From an uncultured Eubacteriales bacterium (GTDB lineage Bacteria > Bacillota > Clostridia > Oscillospirales > Acutalibacteraceae), in the NCBI GenBank assembly GCA_900317215.1, contig ONFW01000234.1, forward strand, positions 1 to 12,356: DNA of 12,356 bases, read 5' to 3'. Every line of letters begins with the position of its first letter. The first letter of the stretch is position 1. Of this stretch, positions 5,576 through 12,356 are shown in pieces. Below the pieces are notes generated by a model, which saw only the letters and a list, made by a program, of their open reading frames with translations, did no database searches and was not told the DNA's origin. A program made the translations under genes and the position numbers.

Positions 5576-7264
5576 ATGGAAAAAGGTTTTAAAAAGTATG
5601 TTCCGTTTCAGCAGATCAAAATGGAAAAAAGAGAATGGCCCGACAATACGATAACCAAGGCGCCTGTATGGTGTTCAGTTGATCTTCGTGACGGTAATCA
5701 GGCTCTCGTTGATCCGATGAATCTCGAGCAGAAGCTGGAGTTCTTCCATGCACTGTGCGATATGGGCTTCAAGGAGATAGAGATAGGCTTTCCGTCTGCA
5801 TCGGAGACGGAGTATGAGATATGCCGCGAGCTTATCGAGGGCGGACATATCCCCGATGATGTTACTATTCAAGTGCTTGTTCAGGCAAGAGAGCATCTCA
5901 TCAGAAAAACCTTTGAGGCTGTCAAGGGCGCTAAAAATGTAATTGTTCATTTCTATAACTCAACGTCCACTCTCCAGCGCAAGGTGGTTTTCCATAAGGA
6001 TATGGACGGTATTATCGATATAGCGGTTGAGGGCGCAAAGCTCATCAAGGAGCTGATAAATGGCTATGAGGGCGAAACGAAATTCCGAATAGAGTATTCT
6101 CCGGAGAGCTTTTCGGGTACAGAGGTGGATAATTCCGTCAGGATATGTCAGGCTGTTATGGACGTTTTTGAGCCGACTCCGGAGGAGCCGATAATACTCA
6201 ATCTTCCCAATACCGTTGAGATGTGTACTCCGAATACCTATGCCGATCAGATCGAGTATTTCATAAAGCATCTGAGGAACAGAGAATCTGCGATCATCAG
6301 CCTGCACCCGCATAACGACAGAGGTACGGGCGTTGCCTGCGCTGAGCTTGCTCTGCTTGCTGGTGCGGACAGAATAGAGGGAACCTTGTTCGGCAACGGC
6401 GAGAGAACAGGTAATCTCGATATCGTAACCGTGGGTCTGAATATGTATACCCAAGGGGTGGATCCGAAGCTTGACTTCAGCAATCTGCCCAAGTATCGTG
6501 AAATATATGAGAGATGTACTAATATGAAGATAGGAGAGCGTCAGCCCTATGTCGGTGATCTCGTTTTTACTGCCTTCTCAGGTTCTCATCAGGACGCTAT
6601 CAACAAGGGACTGAACTATGCCAAGGAGCATAACAGCGAAAAATGGGAAATACCCTATCTGCCCATAGATCCCGCTGACGTTGGCAGGCAGTACGAGCCT
6701 ATCATACGCATCAACTCACAGTCCGGCAAGGGAGGAGCCGCTTTTATAATGCAAAACGTATTCGGCTATGATCTTCCCAAGGCTATGCACCCGGAATTCG
6801 GTGCCCTTGTTAAGGCTGAATGTGACAGACTTGGCAGGGAGCTTTCTCCGCAGGAGCTTATGGATGTATTCAACAGGAGCTATATCGACATTGAGCAGAA
6901 GCTCTGGCTTGTCAGACACGTTATCACCAATATCGACCACGAAAAGGCTACCTTCAAGGGAACTGTTCATCTTGTAAAGGAGAACAGGGATGTTGAGATA
7001 TTCGGAGAGGGCAACGGGCCTATAGACGCCTTTTTCAAGGCTCTCAAAACGATAGGGGTCACGGGCTTCGATTTCCTTTCATACAGGGAGGGCTCAATCT
7101 CGCAGGGCTCGGATTCAAAGGCTATATCCTTTATTCAGCTCGGTACGCCCGACGGACGCAAGATCTTCGGGGTGGGGATATCACACGGCATATTCAAGGC
7201 TTCAGTAAGAGGCATTCTCAGTGCAATAAACCGTTCGGGCGTAGAACTTAACTTTACCGTATAA
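5576..7264 (+). CDS. leuA: 2-isopropylmalate synthase, type 2 LeuA
   Basis: This 562-residue enzyme condenses acetyl-CoA with 2-oxoisovalerate to 2-isopropylmalate, the first committed step of leucine synthesis. It is the long, fungal-like type 2 form: the N-terminus (KYVPFQQIKMEKREWPDNTI) and VWCSVDLRDGNQALVDPM match that class. The catalytic HMGL-like barrel holds the metal-binding Asp39 in LRDGNQ and His244/His246 in HPHNDRGTG, plus the glycine motif GTLFGNGERTGNLD (269-282). The C-terminal part (about 440-560), ending in HGIFKASVRGILSAINR, is the LeuA allosteric domain, where leucine feedback is expected. The start at 5576 is chosen because AGGAGG (5562-5567) precedes it and the family N-terminus begins there; the same frame is open upstream only because it runs through the T-box leader. 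It is the sole gene of its transcript. Confidence 0.97.
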   Translation: MEKGFKKYVPFQQIKMEKREWPDNTITKAPVWCSVDLRDGNQALVDPMNLEQKLEFFHALCDMGFKEIEIGFPSASETEYEICRELIEGGHIPDDVTIQVLVQAREHLIRKTFEAVKGAKNVIVHFYNSTSTLQRKVVFHKDMDGIIDIAVEGAKLIKELINGYEGETKFRIEYSPESFSGTEVDNSVRICQAVMDVFEPTPEEPIILNLPNTVEMCTPNTYADQIEYFIKHLRNRESAIISLHPHNDRGTGVACAELALLAGADRIEGTLFGNGERTGNLDIVTVGLNMYTQGVDPKLDFSNLPKYREIYERCTNMKIGERQPYVGDLVFTAFSGSHQDAINKGLNYAKEHNSEKWEIPYLPIDPADVGRQYEPIIRINSQSGKGGAAFIMQNVFGYDLPKAMHPEFGALVKAECDRLGRELSPQELMDVFNRSYIDIEQKLWLVRHVITNIDHEKATFKGTVHLVKENRDVEIFGEGNGPIDAFFKALKTIGVTGFDFLSYREGSISQGSDSKAISFIQLGTPDGRKIFGVGISHGIFKASVRGILSAINRSGVELNFTV

Positions 7265-7276
7265 ATTCCATAACAT

Positions 7277-7308
7277 GGCTGCCGCACTTTCGGGTATGGC
7301 AGCCTTTT
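7277..7308 (+). terminator. Intrinsic terminator of leuA
   Basis: GGCTGCC (7277-7283) pairs perfectly with GGCAGCC (7298-7304), with a 14-base loop that may pair further. TTTT (7305-7308) follows. It lies 12 bases after the leuA stop and resembles the prs terminator about 90 bases away. Confidence 0.85.
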
Positions 7309-7361
7309 CTCATAGAAGAACGACCGCAGCGCTTAAAAGCGCAGGGTTATTTACGGGCATG

Positions 7362-7393
7362 AAAAAGGCTGCCGCACCAAAGGGTACAGCAGC
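7362..7393 (-). terminator. Intrinsic terminator of prs
   Basis: On the minus strand GCTGC (7393-7389) and inner ACC pair with GGT and GCAGC (7372-7368), and CTTTTT follows (7367-7362). It lies about 20 bases downstream of the prs stop codon and shares GGCTGCCGCAC, GGGTA and GCAGC, in the same orientation, with the leuA terminator. Confidence 0.85.
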
Positions 7394-7413
7394 TTTGACA
7401 TTGTTATATACTG

Positions 7414-8373
7414 TTATGAGAAAATAGAGGAAACGGGCTTGTCCTCATATATCCTTTCAATAGCCTCGGCAAAAACGGGAGCTACAGGGAGGATCGTGAA
7501 CTTGTCAAGAGCCCTTTCGCCGACTACGGGAATAGTATCGAGCAGAATGACCTCCTTGATAACGCTGTTCTTAAGACGCTCGATAGCGGGTCCTGAGAGG
7601 ACAGCATGCGTTGCGCCTGCATAGACCTCGGTAGCGCCGCCTCTCTCAACACAAGCCTGAGCAGCGTTGCAGAGAGTACCTGCGGTATCGATCATATCGT
7701 CAACAAGAATGACCTTCTTGCCCTTGACCTCGCCGATGATGTTCATGACCTCGGATACATTGGGCTTGGGACGGCGCTTGTCGATGATAGCTATTGAGCA
7801 GCCGAGACGGGTGGCAAAATTTCTTGCCCTTGTTACGGAGCCGAGATCGGGGGAAACTACTACATAATCATCGGGTGCATCGCCGATCTTTTTCTTGAAG
7901 TAATCAGCAAGGATAGGAGCGCCTACAAGGTGATCCACGGGAATGTTGAAGAAGCCCTGGATCTGGTTTGCGTGAAGATCCATAGTGAGAACACGGTCTG
8001 CTCCTGCAGTGGTGATCAGGTCTGCCACAAGCTTGGCTGAGATCGGGTCTCTTGCCTTGGCCTTTCTGTCCTGACGAGCATAGCCGAAATAAGGAATAAC
8101 GGCTGTAATGCTTGCTGCGGAAGCACGCTTCATAGCGTCGATCATGATGAGAAGCTCCATGAGGTTGTCATTGACAGGAGCGCAGGTTGACTGAACGATA
8201 AAGCACTCGGAGCCTCTGACTGATTCGTGAAGAGAAACAGCGATCTCTCCGTCGCTGAAGCATTTTACCTCGGACTTTCCCACAGGAATACCGAGACAGG
8301 CAGCTATCTGCTGTGCTACCGGTATGTTGGAATTGCAGGTAAAGATCTTTATGTACTTGCCGTGAAAATTCAT
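7414..8373 (-). CDS. prs: Ribose-phosphate pyrophosphokinase (PRPP synthetase)
   Basis: This 319-residue enzyme makes phosphoribosyl pyrophosphate from ribose 5-phosphate and ATP, the precursor for purines, pyrimidines, NAD, histidine and tryptophan. Class I PRPP synthetase motifs are clear: CFSDGEI near the N-terminus, the flexible loop and ATP contact region YFGYARQDRKAKARDPISAK (95-114), the metal-binding segment DLHANQIQGFF (132-142, His134) and the PRPP-binding loop VDDMIDTAGT (224-233). The frame stays open a few codons upstream to a TTG, but that TTG begins the ribosome site GGGGGAG, and the ATG at 8371-8373 follows at good spacing, so I take the ATG as start. Length is then normal for the family. 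It lies 247 bp downstream of the glmU-like gene, the common Bacillota order glmU-prs, but has its own promoter. Confidence 0.97.
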   Translation of the reverse strand: MNFHGKYIKIFTCNSNIPVAQQIAACLGIPVGKSEVKCFSDGEIAVSLHESVRGSECFIVQSTCAPVNDNLMELLIMIDAMKRASAASITAVIPYFGYARQDRKAKARDPISAKLVADLITTAGADRVLTMDLHANQIQGFFNIPVDHLVGAPILADYFKKKIGDAPDDYVVVSPDLGSVTRARNFATRLGCSIAIIDKRRPKPNVSEVMNIIGEVKGKKVILVDDMIDTAGTLCNAAQACVERGGATEVYAGATHAVLSGPAIERLKNSVIKEVILLDTIPVVGERALDKFTILPVAPVFAEAIERIYEDKPVSSIFS

Positions 8374-8439
8374 TTGACTCGTCTCCCCCAAAAATATAAA
8401 TGTTGAAAATTGGTGCCGGTTTCTTTTTCACTCAATCTT

Positions 8440-8468
8440 ATTCTAATACGATTTTGTCGAAAAATCAA
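8440..8468 (-). promoter_or_regulatory. Sigma-A-type promoter for prs
   Basis: On the minus strand TTGATT (plus-strand 8463-8468) and TAGAAT (8440-8445) are separated by 17 bases, about 65 bases upstream of the chosen prs start. The upstream DNA is AT-rich. No PurR-box-like motif was evident by eye. Confidence 0.6.
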
Positions 8469-8565
8469 GTTTTTCGGCGCTTATGATAGCTTCAAGGATA
8501 ATAATTGTATCAATAATGGAAAAAAGCTGAATAATCATCAAATTATGATTTATTATGCACAAAGG

Positions 8566-8612
8566 GCGGAGCAGGAGCGAAACAGACATTATCTGCCTGC
8601 GTCCTGTTCCGC
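8566..8612. terminator. Imperfect long hairpin after the glmU-like gene
   Basis: GCGGAGCAGGAGCG (8566-8579) with CAGA (8583-8586) pairs with TCTG (8592-8595), CG (8600-8601) and TCCTG/TCCGC (8602-8612), with small internal loops. It starts about 10 bases after the glmU stop on the minus strand, which suits a terminator or RNA-stabilising stem. The tail on that strand (CCTTTGTGC) is only weakly U-rich, so terminator function is uncertain. Confidence 0.5.
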
Positions 8613-8620
8613 TGTACCGT

Positions 8621-9613
8621 TTAAAAATCCGTGTCGGGATCTGTTCTTTCGGTCATAGTGTATGAGGGCTCAATTAGAGTGGCATCGGGTATCGTTTTAT
8701 CTTTAAGCACAACTCCCGGCCCTATCCTGCACCATGAGCCTATCTTGCAGCTGCCGATGAGCACGGTAGAGGGAAGTATCACGGTATTCTGACCTATCTC
8801 AACATCAGTGCCGATGATTACTCCGTCTGTACACGGAATGACAGCGCCGTTCTTCATGTGGCGTTCAAGAACTCTTTTTCTTGCTATCTCGTTGAGCTGA
8901 GAAAGCTGTATGCCGTCATTTGCGCCGAGAACAGCCGCATAATCGCTGCTCCTGCAGACGAGAACCTTTTCTCCGCTTTTCTGTATCAGCTCAATCGTAT
9001 CTGTGAGATAATACTCTCCGGTGAGCGGACTTTTCTTGAGCCTGCCGAGGGCGTCGATGAGTGTTTTTGTGTCGAAGCAGTATACTCCCGAGTTTATCTC
9101 CTTTATCCTTCTTGTTTCTTCATCGGCTTCCTTTTCTTCTACTATAGCCTTAAGCGATATCCCGTCATCCATGCGGACTATTCTTCCATAGCCGAAGGGA
9201 TCGTCAGTTTCGGCGCTGAGAACGGTGCATACGCTGTTCTCGCCTGTTTTAAGGACCTCCTTTATCGTTTCGGAGCTGACAAAGGGCGCATCGCCGTTGA
9301 GTATCAGCACCTTGCTATCGAGATGCTTTTTCAGAAAATCCATAGTCATCATAACAGCATGACCTGTTCCGAGTCTTTCAGCCTGATATGCCGTTTCGAC
9401 TTTGAAGGGCTGTATGCTGAGATACTTCTCAATATAGTTTTTCCTGCTGCCCAGAACTATGCAGATATCCTCGATACCCGCATCAAGAACCGCATCTATG
9501 ACCCATTGAAGCATGGGCTTGAACAGCACCTCCGAAAGTACCTTCGGCAGCGGTGATCTCATTCTTTTTCCTTCGCCGCCTGCAAGAATAACGGCGCAAG
9601 TCTTGTTGTTCAT
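8621..9613 (-). CDS. GlmU-like UDP-GlcNAc pyrophosphorylase lacking the acetyltransferase domain
   Basis: The 330-residue protein has a complete GlmU-type nucleotidyltransferase domain: LAGGEGKRMRSPLPKVL (10-26), the uracil and sugar contact block YQAERLGTGHAV (76-87), the metal site NGDAPF (106-111), GYGRIV (141-146) and EINSGVYCFD (172-181). This should join GlcNAc-1-phosphate and UTP to give UDP-GlcNAc for the cell wall. After a helical linker there is only a short left-handed beta-helix stretch of hexapeptide repeats (about 264-302, IGTDVEIGQNTVILP), ending at residue 330. Bifunctional GlmU is about 450-460 residues, so the acetyl-CoA-dependent glucosamine-1-phosphate acetyltransferase part is missing. 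The downstream bases are a hairpin and non-coding DNA, so no frameshifted remainder is present. The start (9611-9613) follows AAAGGAGAG. Its place between tmcAL and prs fits the glmU-prs order. Other sugar-phosphate specificity remains possible. Confidence 0.88.
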   Translation of the reverse strand: MNNKTCAVILAGGEGKRMRSPLPKVLSEVLFKPMLQWVIDAVLDAGIEDICIVLGSRKNYIEKYLSIQPFKVETAYQAERLGTGHAVMMTMDFLKKHLDSKVLILNGDAPFVSSETIKEVLKTGENSVCTVLSAETDDPFGYGRIVRMDDGISLKAIVEEKEADEETRRIKEINSGVYCFDTKTLIDALGRLKKSPLTGEYYLTDTIELIQKSGEKVLVCRSSDYAAVLGANDGIQLSQLNEIARKRVLERHMKNGAVIPCTDGVIIGTDVEIGQNTVILPSTVLIGSCKIGSWCRIGPGVVLKDKTIPDATLIEPSYTMTERTDPDTDF

Positions 9614-9650
9614 GTTACTTCTCTCCTTTAATATAGCGTTTGCCTATATC

Positions 9651-9679
9651 ATATTATCATATCTTCCAAACAATTACAA
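9651..9679 (-). promoter_or_regulatory. Possible promoter for the glmU-like gene
   Basis: On the minus strand TTGTAA (plus-strand 9674-9679) and TAATAT (9651-9656) are 17 bases apart in the 84-bp tmcAL-glmU gap. A shifted alternative, TTGTTT with GATATA, also has 17-base spacing. The region is AT-rich, so this is tentative, and readthrough from tmcAL is possible. Confidence 0.4.
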
Positions 9680-9697
9680 TAACCGACGCTGGTGCCC

Positions 9698-10894
9698 TCA
9701 GCTATCCACGATCTGTACTCCTTGCGTCAGATTGCTGCCGCAGGGGAGAGCCTTCCTGCCCGAGAGAGCGTAGAGATCGTCACAGCGACATTCAAGAGAG
9801 AAAAGCCTTTTTCCCTCGTCTGACAGCGGCGGAAGCTTTGAGGGTGTTGAAATGATCGGCAGGGAGGAATGTGTCTTCAGCTCGTGGAGCGCCTCCTTAC
9901 CTCGTTTATTAAAGCCGAGTATCCTGATATACTGCGGCTTTATGGAGCAGTCATCTGCCGTGATCCCTAAAAAAGCATGCATGAGACAGCGCCTGAGCCT
10001 TGCCATAGTGTAACGCTTGGATTTTGCTCCTTGCAGTATCCCTTCAACAGAGCATTCGCTCCGTATGGCTTTGTACAGTCTGTTCTCAAGCCCCTCGCTC
10101 ATATCCGGCAGGTGAGAAAGCTCCTCCACATTCATGGTTCTGAGCCGGCAAAGCATCGCATTCTCTATAACGCTGAGTCTGCTCCGATGTACGGGGGCTT
10201 TGTCATATCCGGCAAAAAGGAAGGCGGCAGCTTCGGGAAGAAGGGGAGTTACATCTCCGCCGGAGATGAAAACCTCACGGATATAAGAGGCGCTGACAAA
10301 GCCCTGAGAGGTGTTACGGCTGTCGTGTGCGGCGCCTGATCTCTTTACGGTACGGGGAGTTATCCTGCTGCCCGAGCGGATAAGAGCCTTAAGATATTCT
10401 GTGCCGAGAATATTGTTAGGCGACCTGAGAATGTCGGCCGTCTCATTTCCGAAAACGCTCCGCACGGCTTTTTCCCTTGCAAGGGCAAAGGTCATGCCTT
10501 CACTCATAAGCCTTTTTATCTCTCCTGATATCCTGCTGTCATCTGCTGCAAGGGCTGCGTTTTTTATCATGGATATATCGCCGCATTCACTGCCGAAGAA
10601 AATGCTGTCAACGATACCGCAGGCGTCAAGAAGAAATACTCCTCCGTAAGCAAAGCCTTCTGCGCCCGAGCATGCAAATGTCACGGGAAGCTCTATGACG
10701 ATGTCTGCACCGCAGAGCAGCGCCGCTTTTGTTCTTATATGCTTGTCAAAAAGAGCAGGCTCTCCTCTCTGGGTAAAGCTCCCGCTCATGCAGGCAATTA
10801 TACAGTCGGCTCCCTGCTGCCTGATCGTATCAAGAAGGTATTTATGCCCCCTGTGCAGAGGGTCGAATTCGCAGATTAGAGATGAAACGTTCAT
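9698..10894 (-). CDS. tmcAL: tRNA(Met) cytidine acetate ligase TmcAL
   Basis: This 398-residue cytoplasmic enzyme (YlbM/DUF795 family) activates acetate with ATP and acetylates the wobble cytidine 34 of elongator tRNA-Met, which helps AUG/AUA discrimination in Bacillota. The N-terminal nucleotidyltransferase signature is seen as CEFDPLHRGHKYLL, with the HxGH pair His14 and His17; related proteins usually read EYNPFHNGH, so Phe-Asp and Leu replace common residues here. Other family landmarks are MSGSFTQRGEPALFDK (36-51), SPNNILGTEYL (158-168) and SASYIRE (201-207). Length is normal. The ATG at 10892-10894 gives the family N-terminus, but no Shine-Dalgarno sequence precedes it (the upstream bases read ATTTCAGTAAC), unlike its neighbours. 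It reads toward the glmU-like gene and is divergent from ackA. Confidence 0.94.
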   Translation of the reverse strand: MNVSSLICEFDPLHRGHKYLLDTIRQQGADCIIACMSGSFTQRGEPALFDKHIRTKAALLCGADIVIELPVTFACSGAEGFAYGGVFLLDACGIVDSIFFGSECGDISMIKNAALAADDSRISGEIKRLMSEGMTFALAREKAVRSVFGNETADILRSPNNILGTEYLKALIRSGSRITPRTVKRSGAAHDSRNTSQGFVSASYIREVFISGGDVTPLLPEAAAFLFAGYDKAPVHRSRLSVIENAMLCRLRTMNVEELSHLPDMSEGLENRLYKAIRSECSVEGILQGAKSKRYTMARLRRCLMHAFLGITADDCSIKPQYIRILGFNKRGKEALHELKTHSSLPIISTPSKLPPLSDEGKRLFSLECRCDDLYALSGRKALPCGSNLTQGVQIVDS

Positions 10895-10926
10895 GTTACT
10901 GAAATAAGCCGGATATCAGAAGACCC

Positions 10927-10954
10927 ACCGATACGTCCTGATGCGTCGGTTTTT
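10927..10954 (+). terminator. Orphan plus-strand intrinsic-terminator-like hairpin
   Basis: ACCGATACG (10927-10935) pairs with TGCGTCGGT (10942-10950), with two wobbles and one mismatch around a six-base loop. The T run continues to 10954. It sits in the tmcAL-ackA divergent gap, upstream of the ackA promoter, where no plus-strand gene ends. On the minus strand it has no U tract. It may end an antisense or small transcript, or insulate ackA. Confidence 0.55.
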
Positions 10955-11019
10955 AAATGGCGCCTTTCCGAGACTGGCATAAGCTCCTTGTCAGAATTGC
11001 AGAAATGTATAAAAAAATA

Positions 11020-11048
11020 TTGATTTCATTCGCCTTTTGTATTATATT
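11020..11048 (+). promoter_or_regulatory. Sigma-A-type promoter for ackA
   Basis: TTGATT (11020-11025) and TATATT (11043-11048) are 17 bases apart in very AT-rich DNA, about 60 bases before the ackA start. A small stem, TGATTT/AAATCA (11065-11070 with 11076-11081), lies in the leader; its role is unknown. Confidence 0.65.
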
Positions 11049-11108
11049 ATATATATCTGAAGCTTGATTTGCAATAAATCAGACAAAAAAAACGGGAGGA
11101 TAAATATT

Positions 11109-12311
11109 ATGAAAATTCTTGTCATCAATGCGGGCAGCTCATCAATGAAGTATCAGCTCATTGATATGACTGATGAGAGCGTGCTTGCAAAAGGAAATTG
11201 TGAGAGAATAGGCATTGACGGTCACTTTAAGCACAGCACAGGCGACGGCAGGGTATATGAGACAGATGTCACCATGAATAACCATACCGAGGCATTCATT
11301 CAGATAAAGAATGCTCTTGTAAGTGAGGAATACGGTGTTATCAAGTCGCTCGATGAGGTATCTGCCATAGGACACAGAGTCGTTCAGGGCGGTTCGCTTT
11401 TCAGTGAATCCGTTATCGTTACGGAGGACGTTATCAAGGGCATAGAGAGTCTTATTCCCCTTGCTCCTCTTCATAATGCCGCCCATGTACAGGGCATAAG
11501 GGCGTGCCTTGAGGTATTCGGCGAGAATGTTCCCGAGGTAGTTGTATTCGATACTGCTTTCCATTCAACAATGCCGGAAAAAGCGTTTATCTATCCTGTT
11601 CCTTATGAATACTATGAGAAGTACGCTGTTCGCCGCTACGGCTTCCACGGCACATCTCACAGATATGTTTCACACCGCTGCGCCGAGCTTATGGGCAAGG
11701 ATATCAAGGATATCAAGATGATCACCTGTCACCTTGGCAACGGCTCGTCCATAACGGCGATCAAGGACGGCAAGGTCGTTGATACAAGCATGGGACTCAC
11801 CCCTCTCGACGGTATCATGATGGGTACAAGAACAGGCTCCCTCGATCCCTCTGTAGTCACCTTTATAGCTGAGCAGGAGCATCTTTCCGCCGAGGAAATG
11901 GATACTCTGCTCAACAAGAAGTCGGGCTTCCTCGGCGTTTCGGGCGTATCCTCTGACGACCGTGATGTTACCTCAGCAGCAGAGTCCGGCAATGCAAGAG
12001 CTAAGCTCGCAATAGATATACTTGAATATGATATACTTAAGTACATCGGCAGCTACACTGCTGTTCTGGGCGGCGTTGACGCTATCGTGTTTACTGCGGG
12101 CATAGGCGAGAACCAGTGCTCTCACCGCAGCAGCGTTTGCCACGCTCTTGAATTCATGGGCGTTAAGATAGACGACGAGCTCAACGAAAAGATGATAAGA
12201 GGCAAGGAGGGTAAAATCTCCAAGCCCGACAGCACCGTTGATGTTTTCGTTATTCCCACAAACGAGGAGCTTGTTATTGCAAGAGATACCATGGCTCTTG
12301 TAACGAAATAA
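11109..12311 (+). CDS. ackA: Acetate kinase
   Basis: This 400-residue enzyme of the ASKHA fold interconverts acetyl phosphate plus ADP with acetate plus ATP, the substrate-level phosphorylation step of acetate fermentation. Family residues are all visible: Asn7 in VINAGSSSMKYQL, Arg90 in GHRVVQGG, Asp148 in VFDTAFHSTMP, His180 in RRYGFHGTSH, the phosphate loop CHLGNGSS (207-214), Arg241 in MMGTRTGSLDP, and Glu386 in PTNEEL. The ADP-binding motif FTAGIGEN (328-335) is intact. The start at 11109 follows GGGAGG (11094-11099); the frame is open slightly further upstream, but that codon overlaps the leader. Two stop codons in a row end it (TAA TAA). The usual partner pta is not adjacent upstream, and the downstream region is cut by the window end after 45 bases, with no readable terminator. 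Confidence 0.98.
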   Translation: MKILVINAGSSSMKYQLIDMTDESVLAKGNCERIGIDGHFKHSTGDGRVYETDVTMNNHTEAFIQIKNALVSEEYGVIKSLDEVSAIGHRVVQGGSLFSESVIVTEDVIKGIESLIPLAPLHNAAHVQGIRACLEVFGENVPEVVVFDTAFHSTMPEKAFIYPVPYEYYEKYAVRRYGFHGTSHRYVSHRCAELMGKDIKDIKMITCHLGNGSSITAIKDGKVVDTSMGLTPLDGIMMGTRTGSLDPSVVTFIAEQEHLSAEEMDTLLNKKSGFLGVSGVSSDDRDVTSAAESGNARAKLAIDILEYDILKYIGSYTAVLGGVDAIVFTAGIGENQCSHRSSVCHALEFMGVKIDDELNEKMIRGKEGKISKPDSTVDVFVIPTNEELVIARDTMALVTK

Positions 12312-12356
12312 TAAACCGGAAAAATAAAACGGCTGAGGCACTGTTTTAATGCAGTA

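Noticed and set aside
8374..8391. TTG start six codons upstream for prs
   Set aside because: These bases contain the GGGGGAG ribosome site serving the ATG at 8371-8373, and the shorter product has the usual family length.
8392..8620. Remainder of the GlmU acetyltransferase domain after a frameshift
   Set aside because: Reading the minus strand past the stop shows hairpins and AT-rich DNA with frequent stops and no hexapeptide repeats in any frame.
8410..8658. Plus-strand 82-codon frame in the prs-glmU spacer
   Set aside because: It overlaps the prs promoter and a hairpin, overlaps the end of the glmU-like gene, and has no ribosome site or recognisable protein.
8858..9556. 232-codon plus-strand frame opposite the glmU-like gene
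   Set aside because: The minus strand encodes all GlmU nucleotidyltransferase motifs in order. The opposite frame resembles no family I know and lacks a ribosome site.

Overview
This window looks like chromosomal DNA from a low-to-moderate GC Bacillota, most likely a Ruminococcus-like member of the Oscillospiraceae. The evidence is strong Shine-Dalgarno sites, sigma-A-type promoters, a tRNA-responsive T-box leader, the glmU-prs gene order and a tmcAL gene. The genus is inferred from protein flavour, not proven. Most of the window is ordinary core metabolism; no mobile element, CRISPR array, rRNA or tRNA gene is visible.

Left part (1-3131). The window opens inside a plus-strand gene (1-900) encoding the C-terminal 299 residues of an unrecognised, probably surface-exposed protein. 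It has a 10-residue Glu/Pro-rich repeat made by a 30-bp tandem DNA repeat. It meets a minus-strand aguA-aguB operon (2988-994) across a bidirectional terminator. AguA and AguB convert agmatine through N-carbamoylputrescine to putrescine. Divergent from aguA, with its own good promoter and terminator, is a small acidic 85-residue protein of unknown function.

Middle (3390-7400). A promoter at 3476-3504 drives a cytoplasmic GH13 alpha-glucanase-family enzyme with a C-terminal DUF1653 domain. Then a perfect-consensus promoter (TTGACA-17-TATAAT) leads into a T-box riboswitch. Its K-turn, probable CUC leucine specifier, UGGU acceptor-binding sequence and terminator can all be read. The T-box controls leuA (type 2 isopropylmalate synthase), so leucine synthesis responds to uncharged leucyl-tRNA. 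Two look-alike terminators separate leuA from the convergent prs.

Right part (7414-12356). Three minus-strand genes read tmcAL, glmU-like, prs: tRNA-Met wobble cytidine acetylation, UDP-GlcNAc synthesis and PRPP synthesis. The GlmU-like protein stops at 330 residues and lacks the acetyltransferase half. A divergent intergenic region of about 210 bp leads to plus-strand ackA (acetate kinase, ATP from acetyl phosphate), with its own promoter. Acetate links ackA to TmcAL, which uses acetate and ATP, though this adjacency may be coincidental.

The points most worth a second look are the GH13-DUF1653 fusion, the acetyltransferase-less GlmU sitting in the glmU-prs position, the isolated 85-residue gene, and an orphan plus-strand terminator between tmcAL and ackA. 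I found no convincing wholly new multi-gene system.
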